A DNA stretch of 64,000 nt from Wolbachia endosymbiont (group A) of Bibio marci (GCF_947251645.1 NZ_OX366364.1:1240001-1304000), one strand, 5' to 3'. Shown: positions 50,921 through 58,699, counted from the first letter of the stretch. Program-made: numbers and translations. Notes: a model not told the origin generated them from the letters alone.

Positions 50921-51023
50921 CTATGTCTATATTACAATGTTTGTGCAGTTGTGTATCAACTACTTTTGTGGCACCGTTTGTTATTCAATCTTTATGCTAG
51001 TTTTACTAAAAATTATAGTATTT

Positions 51024-51044
51024 TAGATATAATTACAATATCTA
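51024..51044 (+). promoter_or_regulatory. Dyad overlapping the -10 region of virB2
   Basis: TAGATAT and ATATCTA arms flank AATTACA, and the left arm overlaps TATAAT (51028-51033). It lies 17 bp before the virB2 ATG. It may be an operator or only a promoter-proximal palindrome. Confidence 0.4.
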
Positions 51045-51060
51045 AGTTTAAGGTATAGGG

Positions 51061-51420
51061 ATGAACCCTACAATCAAGAGAATTTTCAATATTTTTCTTA
51101 TAGTATTATTTATTTCTTTTTCTCATGTTGGGAGTGCTGCTGCTGACACTAATGCTGACACAACTGCTCAAGTAATATGTAATATTATTGGCTACGTTTG
51201 GGGAATAGGCGGACCGTTTATGACCGTAGTGATAATAGGTGCAGCTTTGCTTGCGATATTTGGTAGAATGCCATGGCCAGCTCTTTTTGCGCTAGGTGTA
51301 TTTTGTGCTGTATTTTTCGGTGCTAAAGCTATTGTCACGAAAGTAATGGCTAGTATAAACACTACAGATGCTTCTTTTATGGAACGATGTGGAATAGGAG
51401 ATATTACAAAAAAGAACTAA
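51061..51420 (+). CDS. virB2: VirB2/TrbC-like pilin
   Basis: 119 residues. A hydrophobic N-terminal signal (about 1-27, ending VGSAAAD) is followed by two long hydrophobic helices (about 52-68 and 72-92) separated by the short FGRMPWP loop, the standard TrbC/VirB2 layout. One cysteine before (Cys40) and one after (Cys114) the helices could pair. VirB2 subunits build the type IV pilus/surface of the secretion system. It is unlinked to the virB8-virD4 operon and stands alone between repeats and the convergent pdhB. Confidence 0.85.
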   Translation: MNPTIKRIFNIFLIVLFISFSHVGSAAADTNADTTAQVICNIIGYVWGIGGPFMTVVIIGAALLAIFGRMPWPALFALGVFCAVFFGAKAIVTKVMASINTTDASFMERCGIGDITKKN

Positions 51421-51425
51421 TAGGG

Positions 51426-52424
51426 TTATTTTTTTCTAAAACAGACCTGATACACGGCTTCAACTATATCTTCCACTTGCGGTAATGCTTTTTTTTCCAG
51501 ATTTGCAGCGTAAGGTAAGGGGATGTCCTTGCCAGTTACGCGTATAACTGGAGCATCAAGGTAGTCAAATCCTTGTTCCATGACAACGGCTGACAGCTCT
51601 GCTCCTATTCCTGCAAATGGCCATCCTTCTTCTACACTAACTAACCTATTAGTCTTCTGAATAGAGTTAATAACAGTTTGAGTGTCAAGTGGTCTTAAGG
51701 TTCTGAGGTCAATAACTTCAGCTTCTATGCCCTCATCAGAAAGTAAATCTGCTGCATTTAAGGCGTCCATTAATTTTAATGAGAAAGCAGTGATAGTTAC
51801 ATCCTTTCCCTCTCGTATAACAGCAGCTTTGCCTATCTCAAGTAGATAATCTTTATTTGACAGTTCAGAGTCAGAAACTTCATGTTCATGTCCGTAAGCT
51901 ATTTCGTTTTCTAGAAATATTACCGGATTAGGGTCACGAATTGCAGCTTTAAGCAGACCTCTGCAATCGGAGGCAAAATAGGGTGCTATTACTTTTAACC
52001 CCGGTATATGCGAATACCAAGATGCAAAGCATTGAGAGTGTTGTGCAGCAACTCTTGCTGCAGCGCCATTTGGTCCACGAAATACTACAGGGCATCCAAG
52101 TTGTCCGCCTGACATATAATTTGTTTTTGCTGCGGAATTCACAATTTGGTCAATAGCCTGCATAGAAAAATTAAAAGTCATAAACTCGACTATTGGCTTT
52201 AATCCAGCAAATGCCGCTCCAACAGCAAGGCCAGCAAATCCATGTTCGGTAATAGGAGTATCAACTACTCTGTTTTCTCCAAACTCTTTCAGTAATCCTT
52301 TCGTTACTTTATAAGCACCATCATACTCTGCAACTTCTTCACCCATGATAAGCACATCAGGGTCGTTTTGCATCTCTTCTCTGATTGCTGTGCATAAAGC
52401 TTCTCTTACACTTAAGGTTGCCAT
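51426..52424 (-). CDS. pdhB: Pyruvate dehydrogenase E1 component, beta subunit
   Basis: 332 residues. The transketolase-like pyrimidine-binding domain has [17 protein letters not shown] and [17 protein letters not shown] (the catalytic Glu), and [17 protein letters not shown]. The C-terminal transketolase domain contains [17 protein letters not shown]. With PdhA it decarboxylates pyruvate on thiamine diphosphate and feeds acetyl-CoA to the TCA cycle. The E1 alpha gene is not in this window. Converges with virB2 across 5 bp. Confidence 0.95.
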   Translation of the reverse strand: MATLSVREALCTAIREEMQNDPDVLIMGEEVAEYDGAYKVTKGLLKEFGENRVVDTPITEHGFAGLAVGAAFAGLKPIVEFMTFNFSMQAIDQIVNSAAKTNYMSGGQLGCPVVFRGPNGAAARVAAQHSQCFASWYSHIPGLKVIAPYFASDCRGLLKAAIRDPNPVIFLENEIAYGHEHEVSDSELSNKDYLLEIGKAAVIREGKDVTITAFSLKLMDALNAADLLSDEGIEAEVIDLRTLRPLDTQTVINSIQKTNRLVSVEEGWPFAGIGAELSAVVMEQGFDYLDAPVIRVTGKDIPLPYAANLEKKALPQVEDIVEAVYQVCFRKK

Positions 52425-52544
52425 TTATAAACTTTTGTAGACTTTAACTAAAGTAACTATATCAGAATTACTAGGAAGCGTACAAATTAAGTTTTACAAA
52501 CATTATGTTGCTTGAATATCTACTTCTTTTAATTCAGTGATGGG

Positions 52545-52740
52545 TAAGGTCAGTGCTTCATTCTATAACGCAAAACCCATACTCACCAAACCCAATGCAT
52601 TACTTGCAATTAAGTTTTCTAGATTCCAGTGTCAAGCACACAGCTGTACGAACATTTGTTTGCAAAGGCAGTATGTTAAGTGTTATAGCCGATTTTGCCT
52701 CAAACACAAAGGTGTCATCCCAGTGCCCTACTGCTAGATC
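52545..52740. repeat. Dispersed repeat fragments
   Basis: TTCATTCTATAACGCAAAACCCATACTCACCAAACC and the following 40 bp recur in reverse complement at 57262-57345. GATTCCAGTGTCAAGCAC, AGCTGTACGAACATT and GTCATCCCAGTG units follow. No gene is seen in 52425-52796. Confidence 0.7.
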
Positions 52741-52796
52741 TGTTCGAACTTTTCTTTATAATAGTTTTAATATAATACAAAACCAGCCATTTTAGC

Positions 52797-53117
52797 CCAC
52801 TTTTACCATATTTAGATATGAACTTGTATCTTGAACTGAAAAAACAAACTGATTTCCTTTTATTCTCTCCATAGTTTCTTTATAGTGGGAAAAATAAATT
52901 TCCTTATCCTTAAGCTTTTCATTGCTTGTATGCACCCTTGGCTTCTTTCCATCTACTACAGCTTTGATTCAGATGCCTTACCCTCTATACAATAGCTTGT
53001 TTCAATAAGTCTCTTATTAAGCCTTATATCCCCCAAGTTAACGTGTTTTAACTCTCTTTCCAGCCATTTATCCCCTAAGCCATCAGTATATTGCACATTT
53101 GTACTTACTTCATTCAT
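52797..53117 (-). pseudogene. IS4-family transposase N-terminal remnant
   Basis: On the minus strand from an ATG at 53117 the frame reads YTDGLGDKWLERELKHVNLG then DIRLNKRLIETS, the Tn5/IS4-type N-terminal DNA-binding domain. The frame breaks after about 53 residues and resumes in other frames as NEKLKDKEIYFSHYKETMER and QFVFSVQDTSSYLNMVKVG. The catalytic domain is absent, so it is a truncated, frameshifted remnant. Confidence 0.75.
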
Positions 53118-53164
53118 TTTGGTCCCAATTTTATTTAATATCTATCTTACTCACTTCTTATATT

Positions 53165-53735
53165 TGTGGGTAAAAGTGAGCTGGTAAATATGCTGGAAGG
53201 TACAACAAATGACAGCCAAAAGACTCTATTAATGACTTTGTTTTAGGAGTCTTATGAAATATAGCATTATCCATAACTATAGTTGTACCACGCTTTAACT
53301 GTGGCAGTAATATCTCACGCATTAAATACTTCTTTCTCCCGTGAAAGTTATTGGTGCAATGAACTTCTCATCCGCCTATTATACTTACTCTCTCTCGCTT
53401 TTTTCCAGAGCATATATTTTTTCTCCTTTTGGAGCTCGTCCATATTCTCGGTATAATCTATTATCAACTCCTGCTTCATCTATATATAAAATGCTAGAGT
53501 GGTCTATTTTTGAGATTTTATCGGTAAAGCGCTGCCTATCTTCTTGACTACGTTCTGTGACTTTTTTTTAAGGTTATTTTTAGCTGTTTTAACCTATACC
53601 AAATTGAATTTATTCCAAATCCTAGATTTTGTTTCATTTCTGCTAGCTGGGTGTTTTTTGACATATTCTTTGAGTACTTCTGGATCTATTTTTCGAATAA
53701 AACTTCCATTCTTATATGTTGAAATTAAGTCTTTA
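53165..53735 (-). pseudogene. IS630-family transposase, C-terminal part, frameshifted
   Basis: On the minus strand several frames give one protein: KNGSFIRKIDPEVLKEYVKKHP, GFGINSIWYRLKQLKITLKK, HSSILYIDEAGVDNRLYREY (first catalytic Asp), RGTTIVMDNAIFHKTPKTK (second Asp) and HLLYLPAYLPAHF, where the normal PAYSPDLNPIE end has decayed. Its N-terminus lies 1.35 kb away at 55080-55235 on the same strand, with the IS110 element in between. Confidence 0.82.
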
Positions 53736-53764
53736 TAAGTGTGACAAAGCAGTAATATAAAGAT

Positions 53765-53885
53765 GTATAGAGAAGAGGAACCATTTCCTTTCTTGGTCAT
53801 AGGGACCGTTGGAAAGCAAGGTTCTCTTCTCTTAAATTTATACTGAAAGTTCCGAACAACTGATTGAGCTTTTAGGCTCGTATAT
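53765..53885 (+). ncRNA. Candidate IS110 bridge RNA in the element's 5' leader
   Basis: The leader folds into nested stems. AGAGAAGAGGAACC (53769-53782) pairs with GGTTCTCTTCTCT (53820-53832) with one bulge. Inside, TTTCC (53784-53788) pairs with GGAAA (53811-53815), and GGTC (53795-53798) with GACC (53804-53807). Downstream, GAGC (53866-53869) pairs with GCTC (53876-53879). IS110 elements are known to encode a structured bridge RNA with internal guide loops in a noncoding end, upstream of the transposase in the IS110 group. Identity as a bridge RNA is an inference. Confidence 0.5.
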
Positions 53886-53927
53886 AAGACTGGAAAATGC
53901 AGTATATGTTATTATTATGGAGGAATT

Positions 53928-54899
53928 ATGAATTCATCAAATATTATTGCTGGCATTGATGTTAGCAAAAGTAAATTAGATATCCACATTCACCCACTTG
54001 AGCATTATAAAATATTTGAAAACAATGTACAATCCATTGATGAAATGCTGGACTTTTTACGTTTGCATAATGTAACCAAAGTTGGTCTTGAGGCAACTGG
54101 TGGATACGAAAAATTATGTGCCTATACTTTACTAAGCAATGGTTTTGAGGTGTACGTCATTCAACCTAGATGGGTTAGAGACTATGCTAAAAGCCTTGGT
54201 ATTACTACAAAAACTGATAAAATAGACTGCAGTATCATTTCACGTTATATCAATAATACAGATATGCGTGTTACTCCTTTAACAGTTGATAATGGTAATA
54301 TTGATTGCTTGAAACAAAAATTATCTCGTAGAAACCAACTTGTAGAAATAGCAAAAATACAAAAAACCCAAATCCAACAGGTAACTGATACATCTATAAT
54401 CAAACAAATAGAGGAGCTTCTCGCGATTTTACGTAATCAAATTAAAACTTTAGAAGATGAAATGATTACATTTATCGATCAAAACCAAGAGCTTAAAAGA
54501 AAATATATATCAATAACTAGCATACCAGGTGTAAGTAAAATCACAGCCATTACTTTGATTTGCTATTTGCCCGAACTTGGAACCCTTCAAGAAAAGCAAA
54601 TATCTAGCCTTGCAGGACTTGCACCTTTTAATCGAGACAGTGGTTTCAGTAAAGGAAAGAGATGTATTCAGGGCGGTAGATCACAAGTTAGAACGGTTTT
54701 ACACATGTGTATTCTCAGTGCACAAAAAGTTAATTCTTATATCAACCCTTTCTTTACTAGATTATATAATCAATATAAAAAGCCATATAAAATTGCTTCC
54801 ACTGCTGCCATGAGAAAACTGCTTATTCTTGCTAACTCTTTGGTCAGAGACGATAGAGTCTTTACTGAGGAATATAGTCCTCAGTCTGTTTCTATCTAA
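53928..54899 (+). CDS. IS110-family DEDD transposase, intact
   Basis: 323 residues with GGAGG 5 bases before the ATG. The RuvC-like N-terminal domain has the DEDD residues Asp11 (GIDVSKSKLD), Glu55 (GLEATGGYE), Asp97 and Asp100 (TKTDKID). The C-terminal transposase_20 domain has ITSIPGVSKITAI and the conserved serine Ser238 in LAPFNRDSGFSKGKR, equivalent in position to the nucleophilic serine of IS621. Both active-site halves are present, so the enzyme is potentially active. Confidence 0.93.
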   Translation: MNSSNIIAGIDVSKSKLDIHIHPLEHYKIFENNVQSIDEMLDFLRLHNVTKVGLEATGGYEKLCAYTLLSNGFEVYVIQPRWVRDYAKSLGITTKTDKIDCSIISRYINNTDMRVTPLTVDNGNIDCLKQKLSRRNQLVEIAKIQKTQIQQVTDTSIIKQIEELLAILRNQIKTLEDEMITFIDQNQELKRKYISITSIPGVSKITAITLICYLPELGTLQEKQISSLAGLAPFNRDSGFSKGKRCIQGGRSQVRTVLHMCILSAQKVNSYINPFFTRLYNQYKKPYKIASTAAMRKLLILANSLVRDDRVFTEEYSPQSVSI

Positions 54900-54918
54900 G
54901 CTAATTTATGGCAGAGCT

Positions 54919-54960
54919 TGTGGATAAGTACGCTATACAAACTATAAGTACTTATCCACA
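54919..54960 (-). repeat. Hairpin with DnaA-box arms (copy C)
   Basis: Perfect 13-bp arms TGTGGATAAGTAC (54919-54931) and GTACTTATCCACA (54948-54960), plus a further AGCT/AGCT pairing across one bulge. The 16-nt loop is, in reverse complement, TTATAGTTTGTATAGC, matching the loops of copies A and B. It starts 19 bp after the IS110 transposase stop. Each arm contains a perfect TTATCCACA DnaA box. Confidence 0.8.
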
Positions 54961-55079
54961 GCTACACTAGATTAAGAATATTTAAATTAAGAGTCATAAT
55001 ATATTGATTTTTTATAAATCTACTAAATTGAAAATTTTTCGATATTTTTCATTTTTTTTATTGACTTTTAACACAACTG

Positions 55080-55235
55080 CTTTCCTGCCTCCAGGCTCTC
55101 ATCGTTTCCTTTCTTTTTCAGCCATCTGTACAAGGTTGCAATTCCTATTTCTAGAAGATCTGCTACTTCAGATTTTGACTTCCCTCTTTCCACCAAAGAG
55201 ATAGCTTTCTCCCTTAAGTCTACACTGTATGCCAT
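55080..55235 (-). pseudogene. IS630-family transposase, N-terminal part
   Basis: On the minus strand from ATG (55233-55235) the frame reads MAYSVDLREKAISLVERGKS, then EVADLLEIGIATLYRWLKKK and ESLEAGK. This is the helix-turn-helix of IS630 transposases. It breaks off near 55080, where the IS110 element begins, and its continuation is at 53165-53735. The gap 55236-55466 holds a GGAATGACGAA fragment and a palindrome (55360-55385) but no gene. Confidence 0.85.
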
Positions 55236-55466
55236 TACTTACCTCATATTTCATTAATTCCATATTATACCTTTATCATTTGTTTTGGGAAATACTATAG
55301 TAGCGGAATGACGAATTTGTTGCTTATCGGATTGTAGGTAAATTTTTGGCTATAGGTTCCAGCATCACGCGCTGAAATGACAGGATTTCGAAGTAAATCT
55401 AATCTATTTTCTCTTGATGAATAAACCTGAGTGAAGTATAGTAGCAATGCGTTTATATAGATTCTA

Positions 55467-55802
55467 ATGAATAGTTTAGTTTTGGTTTATACAACTTTTT
55501 CAAATTTTAAAGAAGCTAAAACTGTTTCTGAAGAATTGTTAAACGAGAAATTAATTGTATGTGTCAATATATTTCCCGAAGTGAATTCTCTGTATTTATG
55601 GGAAGGTAAAATTAGTAATAGTTGTGAAGTAGTAGCAATTATGAAGAGCAAAAATGATCAAGTTGATAAAATTGTAGAAAAAATCGAAGCAATGCATCCT
55701 TATGATCAGCCAGCTATTGCTGTGATGTCCATAGAAAAAGCAAATAAATCTTTTACTAATTGGGCTAATAGTGTTATTGATGTAAGTAGTATTGGGGTGT
55801 AG
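55467..55802 (+). CDS. cutA: Divalent-cation tolerance protein CutA
   Basis: 111 residues, normal length for the trimeric CutA1 fold. LVLVYTTFSNFKEAKTVSEELL, LIVCVNIFPEVNSLYLWEGK and MHPYDQPAIAVMSI match the family. CutA was linked to copper tolerance in E. coli, but its exact role is unsettled. The last 10 bases, including the TAG stop, lie inside the 5' acceptor and position-8 region of tRNA-Gln. The last codons (Ile-Gly-Val-stop) are therefore set by the tRNA sequence. The ribosome binding site is weak. Confidence 0.92.
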   Translation: MNSLVLVYTTFSNFKEAKTVSEELLNEKLIVCVNIFPEVNSLYLWEGKISNSCEVVAIMKSKNDQVDKIVEKIEAMHPYDQPAIAVMSIEKANKSFTNWANSVIDVSSIGV

Positions 55803-55867
55803 CCAAGTGGTAAGGCAGCGGTTTTTGATATCGCCACGCGAAGGTTCGAATCCTTCCACCCCAGCCA
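55793..55867 (+). tRNA. tRNA-Gln (anticodon TTG)
   Basis: Acceptor arms TGGGGTG (55793-55799) and CACCCCA (55857-55863) pair perfectly. The anticodon stem GCGGT/ATCGC encloses TTTTGAT, giving anticodon TTG. GTTCGAATCC T-loop. The discriminator is G, and CCA is encoded at 55865-55867. Overlaps the 3' end of cutA. Confidence 0.94.
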
Positions 55868-55885
55868 TGTTGAAGTGGGTGTAAA

Positions 55886-56470
55886 ATGATATCACTTTTC
55901 TATAGATTAAGATTATTAAATTATATATTAGGTAGTCTAAAAGATATAACTGTGAAACTGTTTCTCTTCACAATGTATCTTTATATATCCAGCATTATGC
56001 TCATGTTTCTCAGCAATGGTTTTTGGTATGCTGTAGAATTTGGCTCTTTCAAAAATGCGTTTTACCGTTTGTTTCAATATTGCAAATGGTATTATGAAAA
56101 CAGGGAAGATCTCGGTTACGGAATTTCTATTCGAATATTAGTGGCGTTTCTTACTCCGCATTTTCTCTATAAGTTGTTCCTTAGCACAGGCTGGAAGTCC
56201 TTTTTAAAGGAAAAGATAGTGCAGATACTCAAGTTCATAATCACAAGAAGAAAAAAGGGTAGTGAGTTCAGTAACAGTAGTAAATCAAGTAGCAGTAGTT
56301 ATAGTGATAAGAATAATTACAGCAATAACAGTGGTAACAATGAGCATCATGCTCAAGATGCAAAGCGGAAAGTAAACATGATAAAGCAGCTATTAGTCAA
56401 AGATATAGAGAAAACTATAGATAGGAGATTGCATGATATTTTTTTCGGTAAAAGGAGTAAACCTCATTGA
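55886..56470 (+). CDS. Hypothetical membrane protein with Ser/Asn-rich segment, 194 aa
   Basis: Two hydrophobic segments (about residues 22-44 and 86-103) in a Tyr/Phe-rich N-terminal half. A low-complexity Ser/Asn stretch follows (about 129-152, such as SSKSSSSSYSD and NNYSNNSGNN), then a basic helical tail. It starts 18 bp after tRNA-Gln. No family is recognised. Membrane anchor plus polar tail suggests an inner membrane protein with a cytoplasmic or secreted tail. Confidence 0.7.
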   Translation: MISLFYRLRLLNYILGSLKDITVKLFLFTMYLYISSIMLMFLSNGFWYAVEFGSFKNAFYRLFQYCKWYYENREDLGYGISIRILVAFLTPHFLYKLFLSTGWKSFLKEKIVQILKFIITRRKKGSEFSNSSKSSSSSYSDKNNYSNNSGNNEHHAQDAKRKVNMIKQLLVKDIEKTIDRRLHDIFFGKRSKPH

Positions 56471-56485
56471 GTATATAAAAAGGCT

Positions 56486-56773
56486 TTATCTAGTAAGGCT
56501 TTTTAAGATTGGCTGTATTTTGTTTTTTACGTATACCGGATCACAATCAGCCAATATACATGTGTGCACAAAATCTTGACTAAAGTCTGACAACCAAGAA
56601 ATTGCTTTACGTTTTTCCACCAAGCTTTCTGTTTTTTTACAGTTACTTGCTGCATCAGTCATTGCCTGTGCTATCACTGATTTCCACAGTATACAGTACC
56701 GTTGTATATCATCTGACGTACTGTTTGCTTCGTAATGGTGAAAAAATTCTTTGAAATTGAAGTTGTTTGACAT
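56486..56773 (-). CDS. Hypothetical protein, 95 aa
   Basis: AGAGG lies upstream of the ATG. The small protein is helical, with four Cys and several Trp/Phe, no signal peptide and no membrane helix (FNFKEFFHHYEANSTSDD near the start, KAISWLSDFSQDFVHTCI in the centre). It converges with the membrane protein across 15 bp. No family is recognised. It looks like an ordinary conserved gene rather than repeat-derived sequence. Confidence 0.65.
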   Translation of the reverse strand: MSNNFNFKEFFHHYEANSTSDDIQRYCILWKSVIAQAMTDAASNCKKTESLVEKRKAISWLSDFSQDFVHTCILADCDPVYVKNKIQPILKSLTR

Positions 56774-56828
56774 GATGATACCTCTTTGGATTGAAATTTG
56801 AAATGATTTGAGTTTATGTTGCCACAGC

Positions 56829-56990
56829 AGATTTCGCTAACAAGTAGCGGAATGACGAGTTACTATACCGCCGCGAACCGTCATACCGCCGCGGTATCTC
56901 TAGATCCCGCTAACAAGCAGCGGGATGACAGCAATCTACGTCATACTGCCGCGGTATCTCATCCGCTAGCACGTAGCGGGATGACGATTG
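56829..56990. repeat. Palindromic repeat cluster
   Basis: Reverse-complement CGCTAACAAGNAGCGGGATGAC units alternate with CATACCGCCGCGGTATCTC. They are the same families as at 10.1, 33.2 and 50.7 kb. Nothing coding in 56774-57467 apart from repeats and the element at 57005. Confidence 0.8.
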
Positions 56991-57004
56991 TCAGGCCAGC
57001 GCCC

Positions 57005-57227
57005 CATAAGTGTTGAAAGTGCTATAAGTGGCATTATATAAGGTGGTTAACGGCATAAATTTCAATGGTAATAAAATAAATTAAAAAAGCGCCTTTTTGC
57101 CTGTGGTTAGAAGGTTTAAGCGAATTTTCGACGTGGTTTATCTGCTTTCCCAACAACGAAGGTTGATATCAAGAGGAGATTTACATACCATTAATCACCT
57201 TGTGTGATTGCACTTTCAACACTTATG
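57005..57227. mobile_element. 223-bp MITE-like element with unrelated ends
   Basis: Perfect 18-bp terminal inverted repeats CATAAGTGTTGAAAGTGC (57005-57022) and GCACTTTCAACACTTATG (57210-57227). Flanked by the direct repeat GCCAGCGCCC (56995-57004 and 57228-57237), which can be read as up to 12 bp shared. No ORF of note inside. The ends match none of the transposase-bearing elements in this window. Confidence 0.75.
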
Positions 57228-57237
57228 GCCAGCGCCC

Positions 57238-57467
57238 CTATGATGTCATCCCAGTCTGGGATCCAGGAAACTTAATTGCAAGTAATGCATTGGGTTTGGT
57301 GAGTATGGGTTTTGCGTTATAGAATGAAACACTTTTGGTGAATTTGTAAAGAAAACTGGATCCCAGACTGGAATGACACCTTTGTGTTTGCATAGCTGTA
57401 CGAACATTGTGATTTGAGAGCAATCTCCACAAGGGAGGATGTCATCCCAGTGCCCAGACACTGGGAT
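57238..57467. repeat. Dispersed repeats left of IS copy 4
   Basis: CCCAGTCTGGGATCCAG, the reverse complement of the 52545-52625 segment, AGCTGTACGAACATTG, and GTCATCCCAGTGCCCAGACACTGGGAT. The last unit is identical to the left flank of IS copy 2. Confidence 0.7.
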
Positions 57468-58556
57468 GGCTTTGTTGCATCGCACCTTATACTGGTAGTA
57501 ATTTACGATAAATATCATGTAGCCATTTCAAATTTAGCCATACCAATTTCAGTAAATTGATTAAGCAAATAGCACTTAATCAGCAATTCTTTTTCGCGAT
57601 TTACTTCGGATTTATTCCTAAAGCTGAATCCAAATATTTGCTTTAATCTTGAGAAAAACCCTTCAATATAAGATCTTTTCCCATAATTTACTTCTTTTTT
57701 CCATTCTTTCACGCCATCTTCACCGTATAATTTTATTAACCTAATAGCAGCATTTCTGTCAGACATATAATCTATTTCTGGATGTTCTGCCGCATTGTTT
57801 ATTGGTGGAATTTTTGCCTTTATATCATATTCGTGACACAATTTGTAAAACTTGTGCCTATCATATGCCCTATCTGCATATAGTGCTTTTATGATATGCT
57901 GAAAATTAACTTCTTTAAGCAAATCGCAAGCTCCATAGTGATTAGAGTAGACACCGTTACTGTATTTTACAGCTATGGCTTTTTTGCTGTTTATATTCAA
58001 CATTACATGCAATTTTCTTGTCTGTTCATAGCCACGATATTTTCTGTTAGCGCTATTTTCCTTGCTGTGACCAGGGGTATTGTTGTAAATGCTGATACCT
58101 GTACTATCTATAGCAATTTCGATGTCTTCCATATTATTTTTATCAATTCTGCAATCATTGATCTTAATATTAAGTTTCTTAAACCTTCTTGATGCTTGTG
58201 AATAGCTGATAACTGCTAAATCTCTTCCTATTTGTTGCATATATCCTTTTATAAACCCCACCGTTTGTCTTAAACCAATTCTAAAAAGATTGACAATTAT
58301 ATGCACCAAAATCACAACTTTATCACTGTAAATATAGTTGCCGCCTTGCATTTTTGGACTATTTTCATACCAATTTTCTATGGCTTCATTGATATAATGA
58401 AAAATATTTCCTCTTTCCTGGAGAAATTTGTTATATTCATTTTGGTTACTGACTTTCATTTTCTGTGGCATATTTTTTCTTCAACAGTTAAATGGTTATT
58501 TATAATGAATTTTGTCAGTAGCCACCAGATTTTTTCGGTTGCTATGCAACAAAGCC
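57468..58556 (-). mobile_element. IS5-family insertion sequence, copy 4
   Basis: 1089 bp with ends GGCTTTGTTGCATCGC and GCTATGCAACAAAGCC, flanked by the 9-bp direct repeat CACTGGGAT (57459-57467 and 58557-58565). A simple insertion with its own target duplication. Confidence 0.93.
57515..58471 (-). CDS. IS5-family DDE transposase (copy 4)
   Basis: 318 residues, intact, almost identical to copy 1. One visible difference is Asn for Asp at residue 177 (VYSNHYGACD), outside the DDE triad. Potentially active. Confidence 0.92.
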   Translation of the reverse strand: MPQKMKVSNQNEYNKFLQERGNIFHYINEAIENWYENSPKMQGGNYIYSDKVVILVHIIVNLFRIGLRQTVGFIKGYMQQIGRDLAVISYSQASRRFKKLNIKINDCRIDKNNMEDIEIAIDSTGISIYNNTPGHSKENSANRKYRGYEQTRKLHVMLNINSKKAIAVKYSNGVYSNHYGACDLLKEVNFQHIIKALYADRAYDRHKFYKLCHEYDIKAKIPPINNAAEHPEIDYMSDRNAAIRLIKLYGEDGVKEWKKEVNYGKRSYIEGFFSRLKQIFGFSFRNKSEVNREKELLIKCYLLNQFTEIGMAKFEMAT

Positions 58557-58676
58557 CACTGGGATCCAGAAAAGTTTGCTTGTAAGCAAGCAAACTAGCA
58601 TAGAAAGTGGTTACAACATTTTCGATGAGATTATATGGAAAACTGGATTCCAGTGTCAAGCACTGGAATGACACCT
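58557..58676. repeat. Dispersed repeats right of IS copy 4
   Basis: Contains GTTTGCTTGTAAGCAAGCAAAC (inverted repeat), CTAGCATAGAAAGTGGTTAC (reverse complement at 50256-50276) and GGATTCCAGTGTCAAGCACTGGAATGACAC. Confidence 0.7.
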
Positions 58677-58699
58677 TCCTGCCCAGTTCATGTTGCTAT

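Larger units (their letters stand above)
53731..55080 (+). mobile_element. IS110-family element interrupting an IS630 gene
   Basis: The two halves of an IS630 transposase end near 53731 and 55080, so the intervening roughly 1.35 kb is taken as the inserted IS110 element. It holds an intact DEDD transposase with about 190 bp of noncoding DNA upstream and about 180 bp downstream. No terminal inverted repeats or target duplication are evident, as expected for IS110. Exact ends are uncertain by about 20 bp. Confidence 0.75.

Noticed and set aside
55004..55204. 66-aa plus-strand ORF
   Set aside because: It is the antisense of the IS630 transposase N-terminal fragment at 55080-55235 and adjacent AT-rich DNA.
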